From Chryseobacterium gregarium DSM 19109 (lineage in GTDB: Bacteria > Bacteroidota > Bacteroidia > Flavobacteriales > Weeksellaceae), in contig NZ_AUMU01000013.1 in the NCBI RefSeq assembly GCF_000430845.1, positions 62,001 through 126,000 on the forward strand: DNA of 64,000 nucleotides, given 5' to 3'. A model generated the notes under the pieces. The model was given only the letters and a program-made list of their open reading frames with translations. It made no database searches and was not told where the DNA came from. Shown piece by piece: positions 25,669 to 35,589 of the stretch; within the stretch, counting starts at the first letter, position 1, and the number at the start of each line of letters is the position of its first letter. The translations under genes were made by a program, and so were the position numbers.

Positions 25669-28653
25669 TTAATGATATGGACTATTATCGTCAGCGCTGA
25701 TATATTTTTTCAGCATTTCCAGAAGGTCTGCCTGCCTGAGAGGTTTGGGAAGGAAGTCAGTCATGCCGGAGGCCAGGCATTTTTCTTTTTCACCCAGTAC
25801 ATTTCCGGCTGTAACCCCTATGATGGGTACATTTTCATATCCCGGCAGAATCCGTATCTGTTGCGTCGCTTCGATACCGCTCATGACAGGCATCTGTACA
25901 TCCATAAGGATAATGGAAAACTGTTTTTTCCGGCATTGTTCCAAAGCTTCCAGACCATTGACCGCTTCTGTTAAATGTGCATCGGGAGTAAGGGATTTCA
26001 TCATCCTGTTATTCAATACCATATTTACCGGATTGTCATCCACCAAAAGGACTTCAAGTTCCGAAGCAAGTGAATAAGAAGCTTTCCCGGGCTGGTCCTG
26101 AGTAATTTCCACTACATTACTTTGGGCTGCCATTTGCAGGGTTTTATACAAATCATCTGATGTAATGGGCTTCAGCAGTAAATAGGCATTTTCTCTTTCG
26201 CGAATTGAGGTAATGACATCTAATTCTTCCGAAGAAGAAGAAAGCATGATAACCGGTGAATTACCTTGTTGCTTATCAAACAATTTTCTGATTTTATCCA
26301 GTGTTTCCAATCCTGAAATAAGCGGCATATGATAATCCATCAGGATTACATCGAACCGCCCTCCTGTCAGCAGGATCTGCAAAGCTTCCATTCCGTTGGC
26401 AGCCAGCGTGGATTCGATATTTTTATAGGCAAGCATGTGCTGGAGGATGATCCTGTTGCTTTCATTATCATCCACCACCAAAGCTTTTTTAATGGCCATA
26501 TCGTTGTCTTCCCCCGACTCAGAAATTTCATAAGGAATTTCAATATCGAAGAAAAATACGGAGCCTTTTTCCGGTGCGCTGGTCAGCGAAAGGTGACTAT
26601 TCATATATTTCAGGATATTGTTTGAGATGGTAAGTCCGAGACCTGTTCCGCCATATCGTTTGCTGATTGAACTGTTCTCCTGGGTGAAAGCATTAAAAAT
26701 ATATTTCTGTTTTTCGACAGGAATACCAATTCCCGTATCTCTTACAGAGAAGCGCAGGGCAATATTTTTATCATCCATCCGTAATTTTTCCACTTTCAGC
26801 TCAATCTCACCCTTTTCTGTGAATTTCACAGCATTACCCAGGAGATTGATCAGGATCTGTTTTAATCTTGATTCATCGGTGATAAGCGTTTTCGGAAGCC
26901 CCGATTCGATATTGAGAAGAAGCTCTATATTTTTTTTCTGGGACTGATAGAGAATGACATTAATGACCTGGCTCAGCATGTCATAGAGATCGCTTTTTTC
27001 AATTAAAAGCTCCATTTTTCCGGATTCTATCTTTGAAAAATCCAATATATCATTGATGATAATCAGCAGGTTCTCCCCGGATTCATTGATATATTTCAGG
27101 TACTGTGTCTGTATTTCATTTAGCGGTGTCCTGAGGAGAAGATCCGAAAATCCTATGACTCCGTTCAAAGGAGTACGGATCTCATGACTCATATTGGCCA
27201 GAAATTCTGATTTTGCCTTGTTTGCCATAACGGCTGTTTCCTTGGCGGTTTTCAGTTCCTCATTTACCCGTACGGCATTGGTAATATTCTGTACGGTAAT
27301 AATGACACCTCCTACTTCATCTTCTGTGAGATACCAGGGTCCGACTTTAAGGTCGTAATGCTGAATTTCTTCCTGACTGTCCACCTTCATCGCAAAATCC
27401 CCATTTATATAAGTTTTCCCCAGCAGGGCATTGTTATAGATTTCTGTTCTTGCTTCGGGAATATCCGGGGAGATCGTAAACAGATTATTTCCGATAAGAT
27501 CTACATCATTCATATTGAATTCCTCTCTCCATCTGCTGCTTACAGAAACATAATTAAGGTCTTTATCAAACATGGCCAGAGCAATAGGAACATCGGTTAC
27601 GAAAGATTGCATCATGGCTTCTTTCCTGGTTATTTCAAGAAACATTTTTTTGAAGGCATCAATATCCTGAATGATTCCGAAAACCCTGTTGCAGACCTCG
27701 CCTTCAAATTCCGGAATTCCTTTTACCCTTACCCAGATCGTAACGCCGTCATAACGGACAAGCTGCAATTCTTCATCAAACGAAATTCCTTCTGTTACGG
27801 CCCTGTCGAAAAGATATTTCATTCTTTCCCTGCTTTCTTCTTTATAGAATCCGATGGCATTTTCGAAATCCGGCTGGAAATCATTTTTTATTTTATGAAT
27901 TTCTTTTGTACTCTGAGACCAGAAAAGTTTGCCGGTCTCCATGTTGGCTTCCCAGCCTCCGACCTGTGCTACCGTGCTCGTTTCTTCAAGAATTTCTTTA
28001 GTGTAAAACAGATCTTTTTCTAATTTATCCCTGCGGATAAGGTCAGATTTTAGTTGTTTATAGAAAAAAACGGTAACCACAATGGCTGTAACGGCAGAGA
28101 AAATGATGAATAGAACAGTCCATTTGGAAGACCGGTTCAGATCTTTATTTTTCACAGCCAGCTGAACTTCCTCATATTTTACAAATTCCTGAACCAGTAT
28201 ACGGCACCTGTCCATAGCGGTCTTGTTTTGTACAAGTTCTTTTGGGGTCATTAATATTCCCTTTCTACGCTTCTCAATCAGCAAGACATCCCCTTTCATC
28301 ATCATGTCCGAAGTACGCAAGAGTTCATTGAGAAGTCCCAGTTGATGCTTATCTTTAATATCCAGCCTGTTCTTATTGGAAATAAGCGACGGGTATTTCC
28401 TCAAGCTTTTATTGAAGGGTTCAAGAAAATTTTCCTGACCTGTAAGCTGATAGCCCCGGTTGGCTGTTTCTGCATCCAGGAGAGAATTTAAAACATCTTT
28501 CACCAAACTGATAGATTCCTTACTTTTTAAAAGGCTTTCCCTGTTTTCCATCTGCCTCTGTATGCTCACATAGGATGCTATAGAACTCACAATCAGCAGT
28601 AATAAAGAAAGTACCACTCCAATCTGAAGATTTCTTATAATTTTTTTCGGCAT
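25669..28653 (-). CDS. Hybrid sensor histidine kinase with CHASE3, two PAS domains and two receivers
   Basis: The 994-residue protein has a membrane helix near residues 10-30, a periplasmic CHASE3 domain (about 35-170, containing the [12 protein letters not shown] motif), a second membrane helix (about 178-198), two PAS-type domains (about 220-335 and 345-460), a HisKA domain with phosphoacceptor H490 ([12 protein letters not shown]), an ATPase domain (N, G1 and G2 boxes all present) and two receiver domains with D773 and D918. There is no DNA-binding or other output domain, so phosphate is passed on or the receivers act by sequestration. It stands alone, so its partner is elsewhere. Confidence 0.93.
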   Translation of the reverse strand: MPKKIIRNLQIGVVLSLLLLIVSSIASYVSIQRQMENRESLLKSKESISLVKDVLNSLLDAETANRGYQLTGQENFLEPFNKSLRKYPSLISNKNRLDIKDKHQLGLLNELLRTSDMMMKGDVLLIEKRRKGILMTPKELVQNKTAMDRCRILVQEFVKYEEVQLAVKNKDLNRSSKWTVLFIIFSAVTAIVVTVFFYKQLKSDLIRRDKLEKDLFYTKEILEETSTVAQVGGWEANMETGKLFWSQSTKEIHKIKNDFQPDFENAIGFYKEESRERMKYLFDRAVTEGISFDEELQLVRYDGVTIWVRVKGIPEFEGEVCNRVFGIIQDIDAFKKMFLEITRKEAMMQSFVTDVPIALAMFDKDLNYVSVSSRWREEFNMNDVDLIGNNLFTISPDIPEARTEIYNNALLGKTYINGDFAMKVDSQEEIQHYDLKVGPWYLTEDEVGGVIITVQNITNAVRVNEELKTAKETAVMANKAKSEFLANMSHEIRTPLNGVIGFSDLLLRTPLNEIQTQYLKYINESGENLLIIINDILDFSKIESGKMELLIEKSDLYDMLSQVINVILYQSQKKNIELLLNIESGLPKTLITDESRLKQILINLLGNAVKFTEKGEIELKVEKLRMDDKNIALRFSVRDTGIGIPVEKQKYIFNAFTQENSSISKRYGGTGLGLTISNNILKYMNSHLSLTSAPEKGSVFFFDIEIPYEISESGEDNDMAIKKALVVDDNESNRIILQHMLAYKNIESTLAANGMEALQILLTGGRFDVILMDYHMPLISGLETLDKIRKLFDKQQGNSPVIMLSSSSEELDVITSIRERENAYLLLKPITSDDLYKTLQMAAQSNVVEITQDQPGKASYSLASELEVLLVDDNPVNMVLNNRMMKSLTPDAHLTEAVNGLEALEQCRKKQFSIILMDVQMPVMSGIEATQQIRILPGYENVPIIGVTAGNVLGEKEKCLASGMTDFLPKPLRQADLLEMLKKYISADDNSPYH

Positions 28654-28861
28654 TGAAAATTAGTTTAATGGTAATGTAAAATAAAAGTAAGTCGTTTTTA
28701 CTTTACTAAAATACTAATATTTCCCGCATTCTGTTTGATAATTTCTGAATAGATAAACAAGACTATGATGATTTATTGAACAGAAAAAGAAAATTTCTCC
28801 ATATGGTAAAATTATAAAAACCCTTTAAATCCAATTTGGCAGGTTTATAATCAGTCCTGCC

Positions 28862-29275
28862 TTATAAGCTTTCTCTATATAACTTTGTTAATTGATTTTC
28901 CCAGGATACAGACCACTCGAGCAGAGCCATCAGAGGATTTGCCGTGCTTCTCCCAAATTCAGTTAATTGGTATTCTACCCTTGGCGGTACCTCCGGAAAT
29001 GCTTTGCGCGTTACCATCCCATAGCCAATTAAAGTTTTAAGAGTCTGGGTGAGCATCTTGGGTGATACCCCGTTGATTTGTTTTTGCAGTTCACTATTCC
29101 GTTTGGTCCCCTGCATCAATGCCATTAAAATAAGCAAAGTCCATTTATTGGCGATCAAAGTTAGAGACTGATTAAGGATGCAGCTTTCATCCAGATTGGA
29201 TTTTAAATGCAGTGCCTGCTGAAGTTTAAAATAATTATCCTCTGTTTCTACGGGTTTCTTAATCATTGGGTCCAT
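28862..29275 (-). CDS. HxlR-family winged-helix transcriptional regulator
   Basis: The 137-residue protein has the HxlR layout: a short N-terminal tail, one cysteine in LDESCILNQSLTLIANKWTLLI (the redox-sensing position in some members), then the winged helix and VPPRVEYQLTEFG. It is divergent from the SnoaL/NmrA pair and probably controls it and itself. HxlR regulators often respond to aldehydes or electrophiles. The 94-base intergenic region should contain the operator. Confidence 0.92.
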   Translation of the reverse strand: MDPMIKKPVETEDNYFKLQQALHLKSNLDESCILNQSLTLIANKWTLLILMALMQGTKRNSELQKQINGVSPKMLTQTLKTLIGYGMVTRKAFPEVPPRVEYQLTEFGRSTANPLMALLEWSVSWENQLTKLYRESL

Positions 29276-29369
29276 TTCTAACTTTTAAGTGGCTACAGCA
29301 CTTTAGGGTGCCTTATTGCAAATATATAGAAATGATCATAGATTTGTTATTAATAAAAGGATAATCACA

Positions 29370-29810
29370 ATGGAAAATAACGAAGGTTTTACTATTTTAA
29401 AGAATTTGCTGAATGCATTCAATAAGGATGCAGAGACGGTATTGGAACTATTTACTCAGGAATCAAATGTTGAGTTTCCTTATGCAAAGGATCTGGGTCT
29501 TCCTTACCAAATGAACAAAGAGGATTATGGTAAACACCTTAATAATATGTTGGGACAGATGCCCGATATCCTGTTCACCGGCATTAAAGTGAATGCCTTA
29601 CATGAAGCAGACTGGTATTGGGGTGAGTTTCAAGGTGAGACCACAGTACCCCGAACAGGCGCAGCATATAAGCAAAATTACGTCGTCAATTTTAAACTGG
29701 AAAATGGAAAGTTCAGTTTCTATAAGGAGTATTGGAATGTCCTGCCGGTCTTACAATCACTGATGGCAAAAGAAGAAGCTCACCGTATCATCGATAACCC
29801 TATAAAATAA
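29370..29810 (+). CDS. SnoaL/NTF2-like protein
   Basis: I start it at the ATG at 29370 (MENNEGFTILKN), which is preceded by AAAAGGA; the longer frame starts with a TTG-type extension. The 146-residue protein has an NTF2-like cone fold: an N-terminal helix, VLELFTQESNVEFPYA, a central helical KHLNNMLGQMPDILFTG, and beta-strands with ETTVPRTGAAYKQNYVVNFKLENG split by turns. SnoaL-type proteins can be isomerases or simply binding domains. It ends four bases before an NmrA-type reductase gene, so they act together, probably on the same small molecule. Confidence 0.82.
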   Translation: MENNEGFTILKNLLNAFNKDAETVLELFTQESNVEFPYAKDLGLPYQMNKEDYGKHLNNMLGQMPDILFTGIKVNALHEADWYWGEFQGETTVPRTGAAYKQNYVVNFKLENGKFSFYKEYWNVLPVLQSLMAKEEAHRIIDNPIK

Positions 29811-29814
29811 TAGT

Positions 29815-30696
29815 ATGAAGAAAATAGCAGTTGCCACCGCGACAGGAAATATAGGTCGGAGAGTAGTACAGCAGATTGCTCTGAAAGGAGCAGAAACAGT
29901 CTTGCTTGGTCAGAACCATGAAAGGTTGACTAATTTAAATATCAGTAATTCAATCCCGATGGTTGCAGATATTGGCAATAAGGAACAGATGATCGAAGCT
30001 ACGAAGGGAGTGGATGCATTATTTTTACTCGTCCCGCCTGTTACTGGCGCACCCAGTTTGGAAGAATGGTATCAGCAAGTCACTAATGCCGGTATTGCCG
30101 CCGTGAATGAAAACAAAATCAAGAGGGTTGTTCTCATTTCATCTCTTGGGGCTTCAACGGCTCCAACCCTTGGAACTGTGAGTTATTGTGGAGCTATGGA
30201 AATAGCATTTGATAATCTCAATGCCAATGTACTGGCATTAAGGCCGGGATACTTTATGGAAAATTTTGTACAACAGGCGAAGGATATCAGGGAAAATGGG
30301 AAATTCAGCTTCCCTTTCGACAGCAAACATGACATTCCGTTTATCAGTACGGATGATATTGGTGATGCAGCAGCCCGTTACTTGTTGGATGAAACCTGGG
30401 CAGGACATTGGAAACTGAATCTGATGGGTCCTGAGAATATTACCCTGGAGGATGTGGCAGCGCGGCTGTCAACTTTAATCAGTAAACCTATAAAGTATGT
30501 ACAACAATCCTTTGATGAATTAAAGATTCAATTGAGTACCTTGGGAATTACAGGGAAAGTGCAACAGGAATTAGTGGATTTACATCATGCTCTGGGAGAT
30601 CCAAATGGCGCCTATGCAACACCACGTACACCAGAAGTTTCAACGTCTACAGGCTTTGAACAGTTTGTAAAACAAAAACTTTTACCTTTAATGTAG
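29815..30696 (+). CDS. NmrA-type NAD(P)H-binding reductase-like protein
   Basis: The 293-residue protein has the Rossmann motif VATATGNIGRRVVQQ and the NmrA layout (VKDVDALFLLVPP-type strand, LISSLGAS, LRPGYFMENF). These proteins are redox sensors or quinone/alcohol reductases. The gene is the second of a pair with the SnoaL gene, under the likely control of the divergent HxlR regulator. It is one of three related reductases in this window, the others being at 35590-36468 and 63005-63901. Confidence 0.88.
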   Translation: MKKIAVATATGNIGRRVVQQIALKGAETVLLGQNHERLTNLNISNSIPMVADIGNKEQMIEATKGVDALFLLVPPVTGAPSLEEWYQQVTNAGIAAVNENKIKRVVLISSLGASTAPTLGTVSYCGAMEIAFDNLNANVLALRPGYFMENFVQQAKDIRENGKFSFPFDSKHDIPFISTDDIGDAAARYLLDETWAGHWKLNLMGPENITLEDVAARLSTLISKPIKYVQQSFDELKIQLSTLGITGKVQQELVDLHHALGDPNGAYATPRTPEVSTSTGFEQFVKQKLLPLM

Positions 30697-30819
30697 GGTT
30701 GTAGAATCCGATACAATTAACAGTAAATAAAATTAATCGGAATCTTTAAAAATTTTCACTGATACCTGCATTTAGAATTGATTGAAGATAATATACCAAA
30801 TAAATACCTATATTTAATA

Positions 30820-31188
30820 ATGAAGAATACCACTGCACTTATACTCTGCCTATCATGCGCCGTTGTGGCTTTTCTGGTCTTGGGTTTCAATTATTTTGCC
30901 TTATATCAGTTACTTCCGATCGCTGTTTTTTACATTTTTCAACTGATGGTTTTTAAGAAAATAAAGCGTTCAGACACAGCATCTTTTATCTGCTATATTC
31001 TCGCCATATTAATATTGCTGATATTTCCGCTAACAGCACAGGTTATGTGGTATTTTGATATTAATAATCTGGCTTCAAAGTCTTCTACCAGCGGCTTGCT
31101 TTTCGTCTGGCTGCCAATCTATGCAATTCTTCCCGGAATACTAACATGTTCAGTGGCCTGGATCATTAACCGAAAACTTAAAAAATAA
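30820..31188 (+). CDS. Small integral membrane protein
   Basis: From the ATG at 30820 the protein has 122 residues and four predicted membrane helices (around ALILCLSCAVVAFLVLGF, LLPIAVFYIFQLMVF, FICYILAILILLIFPL, and LPGILTCSVAWII). No family is recognised. The longer open frame from a TTG at 30778 would add 14 residues with no obvious role. It lies between the NmrA gene and the convergent LysR gene. Membrane helices and codon use support it as a gene. Confidence 0.6.
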   Translation: MKNTTALILCLSCAVVAFLVLGFNYFALYQLLPIAVFYIFQLMVFKKIKRSDTASFICYILAILILLIFPLTAQVMWYFDINNLASKSSTSGLLFVWLPIYAILPGILTCSVAWIINRKLKK

Positions 31189-31237
31189 ATTAGCATTCAA
31201 AAGATCCGGTATTTTGATGAATATTTGCAAGGCAAAA

Positions 31238-32128
31238 TTATTTTTTTAAAGATTTCATTAATTTAAAATTATCGTCACATAAGCTTAAGAAAGCTTTTAA
31301 AGCAGGAGATAAAGGGACATCCTTCTTATAAATCAAAACGGTAGTCATCATGCCTAGTTCTTTAGGTAAGGCAAATGTTTTTATTTTTCGGTTACTGTAA
31401 AATTTGGAAATAATTTCTTTGGGAAGAAAGCTGAATCCGATACCCGATTCTATAAAATTAACCACTCCCTCAATTGAATTCATTTCAGTTTTGTGATATT
31501 TTGATATCCCTTTACTGACCAACCAAGAATCTAATCTCGCTCTGTAAACACAGCCTTGATCAAAAACAATGGCCTTCAACGGAATCTTTAAGAGTAAGTC
31601 ATCCAGCTTTTTATGATTTGAAGGAACAACGGCAACTATTTCTTCTGTCTTTATTTGATATTGTTCCAGTTCGGGGATATCAATCGGTGAAGGAACAAAA
31701 GCAGCATCGAGTCTGTAGTTCAATACCGCGTGTATAAGATTTTCCCTGGTATCGGATTTGAAATCCAGATCAATATACGGAAATTGGTTTGCAAGTTCAT
31801 TGACCAAATTTGGACCTTGTAAAGCAATCATGGTTTCCAAAGCACCGACTTTTATCTGACCTTTCACAACTTCATTTACGCCAATTGCTTGCTTTGCTTC
31901 CTCAATGATATGATTCATTTTTTTACTGTACATCATTAGCGTTTTTCCTGCCTGCGTTAATTCTACTTTACGCGAAGATCTGGAAAAAAGGGTTGCCTCA
32001 AATTCTTTTTCAAGATTTTTAATACGGGCGGTTACATTGGATTGTACAGTAAACATGGCTTCTGCTGCCTTTGTGAAGCTTTCATGAACAGCAACGGCTT
32101 CAAAAATTTTAAAATCATTTAAATTCAT
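31238..32128 (-). CDS. LysR-family transcriptional regulator
   Basis: The 296-residue protein has an N-terminal winged helix-turn-helix (DFKIFEAVAVHESFTKAAEAMFTVQSNVTARI in pieces) and a C-terminal periplasmic-binding-like effector domain. It is divergent from an alpha/beta hydrolase gene and very probably regulates it through a palindrome with LysR-type T-N11-A spacing at 32130-32146. The effector is unknown; a substrate or product of the hydrolase is the natural guess. Confidence 0.92.
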   Translation of the reverse strand: MNLNDFKIFEAVAVHESFTKAAEAMFTVQSNVTARIKNLEKEFEATLFSRSSRKVELTQAGKTLMMYSKKMNHIIEEAKQAIGVNEVVKGQIKVGALETMIALQGPNLVNELANQFPYIDLDFKSDTRENLIHAVLNYRLDAAFVPSPIDIPELEQYQIKTEEIVAVVPSNHKKLDDLLLKIPLKAIVFDQGCVYRARLDSWLVSKGISKYHKTEMNSIEGVVNFIESGIGFSFLPKEIISKFYSNRKIKTFALPKELGMMTTVLIYKKDVPLSPALKAFLSLCDDNFKLMKSLKK

Positions 32129-32129
32129 T

Positions 32130-32146
32130 AATCATTATTTATGATT
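32130..32146. promoter_or_regulatory. Likely LysR operator in the divergent region
   Basis: AATCAT-TATTT-ATGATT is a perfect six-base inverted repeat that contains T-N11-A, the LysR-box form. It lies two bases upstream of the LysR start codon and about 45 bases before the hydrolase -7 box. Confidence 0.5.
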
Positions 32147-32190
32147 ATTAGTATTAGTTTAAATCGTTTTTACAGAACAAATATATGAGT

Positions 32191-32198
32191 TAATTTTG
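32191..32198 (+). promoter_or_regulatory. -7 box of the secreted hydrolase gene
   Basis: TAATTTTG fits TAnnTTTG and ends 12 bases before the ATG at 32211. A TTG start at 32196 would fall inside this box. Confidence 0.5.
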
Positions 32199-32210
32199 AC
32201 AAAAAAAGAA

Positions 32211-33179
32211 ATGAAGAGCATTAAATTACTGACAGCGATGTTGGTCTTAACTTTAACAAATTCAATTATGTCACAATCAAAATCAAATCTTAATAGTGAG
32301 ATAGAACAATCAACTTCTCAAATTCACTTTCGTAAAATCAAAGCTAACGATCAAAATATTTTTTATCGTGAAGCCGGTCCCAAAGATGCGCCAACCATTC
32401 TCCTTTTACATGGATATCCCACTTCATCACATATGTTTCGAAATCTCATTCCCATTTTGAGTGATAAGTATCATGTCATAGCACCCGATCTTCCGGGTTT
32501 TGGATACAGCGACGCACCTGATAGAAAGCATTTTGACTACACCTTTGCTAATATGACGAAGACTATGCAGTGTTTTATTGATACATTACATTTAAAGCGT
32601 TTCGCTATCTATGTATTCGATTACGGAGCACCTACCGGTTACAGATTAGCACTCAACAATCCCGAAAAAATAACCGGAATTATTTCACAAAACGGAAATG
32701 CTTACGTAGAAGGTTTGAGCACAGGCTGGAATCCTATTAAAAAATACTGGGAAAATGATACTGAAGAAAACCGGGATGCCTTAAGGTCATCATTCGTCAG
32801 TTTTGAAGCAACGAAATTTCAGTATTTCGAAGGAGTATCCGACCCTTCACTAATTGCTCCGGAATCTTTTACTTTAGATCAATATTTTCTTGATCGCCCG
32901 GAGTCGAAAGAAAAACAGCTGGATCTATTGAGAGATTATAAATCGAATGTTGAACTCTATCCCAAGTTTCAGGAATATTTCAGAAAATACAAACCTAAAT
33001 TTTTAGCAGTATGGGGAAATAAAGATCCATTCTTTTTACCTGCAGGCGCAGAAGCTTACAAAAAAGATCTTCCGGATGCTACCATAAAATTTTATGATAC
33101 CGGGCATTTTGCATTGGAAACCCATGTAGAGGAAATAGGATACGAAATCATAGCGTTTTTAAACACACTTCCTAAGTAG
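32211..33179 (+). CDS. Secreted alpha/beta hydrolase with aspartate nucleophile
   Basis: The 322-residue protein begins with a signal peptide (KLLTAMLVLTLTNSIMSQ). The hydrolase core has the oxyanion segment HGYPTSSHM, the nucleophile elbow VFDYGAPTG (aspartate), an acid in the ENVEE-type lid region, and the catalytic histidine in TGHFALETH. An aspartate nucleophile is typical of epoxide hydrolases and haloalkane or haloacetate dehalogenases. Its expected place is the periplasm. It is divergent from a LysR gene, which probably controls it. The preferred substrate is not known. Confidence 0.88.
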   Translation: MKSIKLLTAMLVLTLTNSIMSQSKSNLNSEIEQSTSQIHFRKIKANDQNIFYREAGPKDAPTILLLHGYPTSSHMFRNLIPILSDKYHVIAPDLPGFGYSDAPDRKHFDYTFANMTKTMQCFIDTLHLKRFAIYVFDYGAPTGYRLALNNPEKITGIISQNGNAYVEGLSTGWNPIKKYWENDTEENRDALRSSFVSFEATKFQYFEGVSDPSLIAPESFTLDQYFLDRPESKEKQLDLLRDYKSNVELYPKFQEYFRKYKPKFLAVWGNKDPFFLPAGAEAYKKDLPDATIKFYDTGHFALETHVEEIGYEIIAFLNTLPK

Positions 33180-33217
33180 ATCTAAATGAAAACAGGAAAT
33201 AATTTTTTTAACATTAT

Positions 33218-33254
33218 AAGTAAAACCCATAATTTTAAATTGTGGGTTTTACTT
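33218..33254 (+). terminator. Hairpin after the secreted hydrolase gene
   Basis: AAGTAAAACCCA and TGGGTTTTACTT form a perfect 12-pair stem with a 13-base loop, 38 bases after the stop codon. The right arm itself carries the T run, and the next minus-strand gene converges on it. Confidence 0.65.
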
Positions 33255-33406
33255 AATGTTACATGCTTAATTTTTTAATAATTCGATTAAGAATATTTAT
33301 TACAACGTTGCCAGGCATAGAGATGGTTCGAACTTCATACCTAAATACTATTCTTTTTAAGATGATAATCAATTTATATTTTACGTGTAAAAAATTAATT
33401 TCGTAA

Positions 33407-34534
33407 TTATACCAGACTTTTGAAAAACTTCTTAATGTCATTTGCTAATAATTCTGGCTGTTCCATTGCTGCAAAATGTCCTCCCAGTGGCATTTCCGTC
33501 CAATGAGCAATATTAAAACCTTTCTCAACATAAGAGCGGGGTGGAGTAGGCAGTTCTTTAGGGAATTTTACGAATCCGACAGGAACTGTTACAAAGCTGT
33601 TTTCTCCGAATTGTAACGGATGTTTGCTGTTTTCACTGTACATCCGGATCGATGAATGAATAGTTTGGGTAATCCAATATAAGGTTACGTTCGCAAGCAG
33701 TTCGTCTTTTGAAAAAACATCATAGATATTGCCATCATGATCGCTCCAGGCATTAAATTTTTCGATAATCCAGGAGCACAATCCAATCGGCGAATCATTT
33801 AGACCATAAGCCAAAGTTTGAGGTTTTGTGCTTTGAATACTGGAATAAGCGCCTTCTTTGCAAGCCCAGATCTGAAAAAGTTTTTGAAATTCCAGGACTT
33901 CAGAAGTAAGTTGTTCCCCTTCTTTTAAATAAGGTTTGTAAGAACCTGGAATGTAATTCAGATGCAAACCAATTACGTTTTCAGGATATTTTAAAGCCAG
34001 CCATGTGCTTATTCCTGAACCGATATCTCCGCCCTGTGCTCCGTACTGTTGATAACCCAATTCCAGCATTAGTTTCTGCCAAAGACCGGCAACAAACTCA
34101 GAATTGCATCCGTCAACAGTACTTGCACTGGAATATCCAAAACCAATTATCGATGGTATGACCAGATCAAAAGAGAAGTTTTTATCTTCCGTTAACAAAG
34201 GGATCAGTTTTATCATTTCAATAAATGATCCCGGCCAACCATGGGTAATAATCAGTGGAATACAATTTTCGCTTTTCCCTTTTACGTGTATAAAATGAAT
34301 GTCGTGATCATCAATATTTGCAATAAAATTTGGAAACGAATTTATCTCTGCCTCCACTTTTCTCCAGTCAAAACTGTTAAGCCAGTAATGGCATAATTCT
34401 TTTAAAAAAGATTGACGGGTTCCATATCTCCAATCAGAATCAGTTATCTCGTCTGTCCAGCGTGCGTTTTTAATTCTTGTCTTTAAATCGTCAAGAATAT
34501 CTTCGGAAATATGTGCTGAAAATGGTTTTATCAT
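33407..34534 (-). CDS. Epoxide hydrolase with EHN N-terminal domain
   Basis: The start is taken at MIKPFSAHI (34534), giving 375 residues; a TTG five codons upstream is possible. An N-terminal EHN domain (about 1-110) with ARWTDEITDSDWRYG is followed by the hydrolase core: oxyanion HGWPGS, nucleophile elbow GAQGGDIGS (aspartate), and the catalytic histidine in GGHFAAMEQPE. This layout is typical of microsomal-type and bacterial epoxide hydrolases. It is close to the DapB-like gene upstream (53 bases) and may be cotranscribed. No signal peptide. Confidence 0.9.
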   Translation of the reverse strand: MIKPFSAHISEDILDDLKTRIKNARWTDEITDSDWRYGTRQSFLKELCHYWLNSFDWRKVEAEINSFPNFIANIDDHDIHFIHVKGKSENCIPLIITHGWPGSFIEMIKLIPLLTEDKNFSFDLVIPSIIGFGYSSASTVDGCNSEFVAGLWQKLMLELGYQQYGAQGGDIGSGISTWLALKYPENVIGLHLNYIPGSYKPYLKEGEQLTSEVLEFQKLFQIWACKEGAYSSIQSTKPQTLAYGLNDSPIGLCSWIIEKFNAWSDHDGNIYDVFSKDELLANVTLYWITQTIHSSIRMYSENSKHPLQFGENSFVTVPVGFVKFPKELPTPPRSYVEKGFNIAHWTEMPLGGHFAAMEQPELLANDIKKFFKSLV

Positions 34535-34587
34535 TGTAATTTTGATCAAAATTTTATTGTTTTGCTCAAACGGCAGTGCGCACTATT

Positions 34588-35388
34588 TTAAAATTCCATT
34601 ACACTGTCAAGCCCTCTTTTTAATCCTTTGAAAGTTCCCACTTTTTCAATTGCTAAAAGTCCGCCTTTTACGTAAGGTTCCGCACTTGCTCCGGAATCGT
34701 GACGAATGGACAGCTTTTCATCTTTTAGTCCGAAGATCGTTTCTATGGAAATAACATGACCCGGAAGTCTGACGGAATGTACCTGAACCTCATTTAGGTT
34801 TGCGCCACGACTTGCTTTTTCGCCGATCAGTTCTTCTTCGGTCACATATTGATTTGGTTTTTGAACTTTTGAAAGTCGATAGGCCAATTCTCTTGCGGTT
34901 CCACTCGGTGCATCGATTTTGTCTTCATAGGCATAATCTATAATCTCAAAGTTCGGGATGTATTTTGCTGCCATTTCAGAAAACTTTTGCAGCAGCACGA
35001 CCGTAATGGCAAAGTTTCCCACAGCCAAAACAGAAGTATTGTTTTCCTCTGCTGTTTTTTCTATTTCCGAATAATCTTCATCGGTAAGTCCCGAAGTGCC
35101 GATCACTACATTTTTACCTTTTTTAAGAGTAGAAATGATATTCTTCATGGCAATGTCCGGCTTTGTATAATCCACCAATACATCAAAATCAACTTCTTTT
35201 AATGCTGTTTCGATATCACCAAAGATTGGAATGTTTGCTGAACCTAAATTTAGAACATCATCCAAAAATTCTCCCTTATGTTTTCTTGAAAGTGCGCCGA
35301 CCAATTTCATATTGGGGTGGTTAAAAACGCCTTTGCTCAATTCAGAACCTGCCCAACCGGTGCCGCCTGCTATACATACTTTGATCAT
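34588..35388 (-). CDS. DapB-like reductase lacking the catalytic histidines
   Basis: The 266-residue protein aligns with 4-hydroxy-tetrahydrodipicolinate reductase: N-terminal Rossmann motif IAGGTGWAGSE, GTSG in the middle and KIDAPSGTA at the substrate site. The family normally reads HHxxK just before DAPSGTA, with one histidine as the acid-base residue. Here the stretch is DYAYEDKIDA (151-160), so both histidines are replaced while K157 remains. A normal role in lysine synthesis is therefore unlikely. It sits between an epoxide hydrolase and an NmrA reductase rather than with lysine genes. Probably a paralogue acting on another substrate. Confidence 0.88.
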   Translation of the reverse strand: MIKVCIAGGTGWAGSELSKGVFNHPNMKLVGALSRKHKGEFLDDVLNLGSANIPIFGDIETALKEVDFDVLVDYTKPDIAMKNIISTLKKGKNVVIGTSGLTDEDYSEIEKTAEENNTSVLAVGNFAITVVLLQKFSEMAAKYIPNFEIIDYAYEDKIDAPSGTARELAYRLSKVQKPNQYVTEEELIGEKASRGANLNEVQVHSVRLPGHVISIETIFGLKDEKLSIRHDSGASAEPYVKGGLLAIEKVGTFKGLKRGLDSVMEF

Positions 35389-35589
35389 AATAGCTGTGTT
35401 TTGTTATTGTTATCTTTTTTAAATTTACTCAAATGATTCTTATGAATGATGCAGAACAGAATTCCTGCAGTAATTAAAATGTGAAACTGTTGAATGTCAG
35501 GTGTCAAAAATAAATAAAATATTCAAAAGAGGATAAATCCAAAATTAAGTTAGCAATGCCATTTGCCGGTTCTGTGTCATGGTCTGGCT

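Noticed and set aside
27358..28023. 221-codon plus-strand open frame
   Set aside because: It lies entirely antisense to the PAS region of the hybrid histidine kinase, whose domains are unambiguous. It is a shadow of AT-rich codons.
34588..35388. Calling this gene dapB
   Set aside because: The overall match is good, but the catalytic histidines are missing and the context is wrong, so I left the symbol empty.
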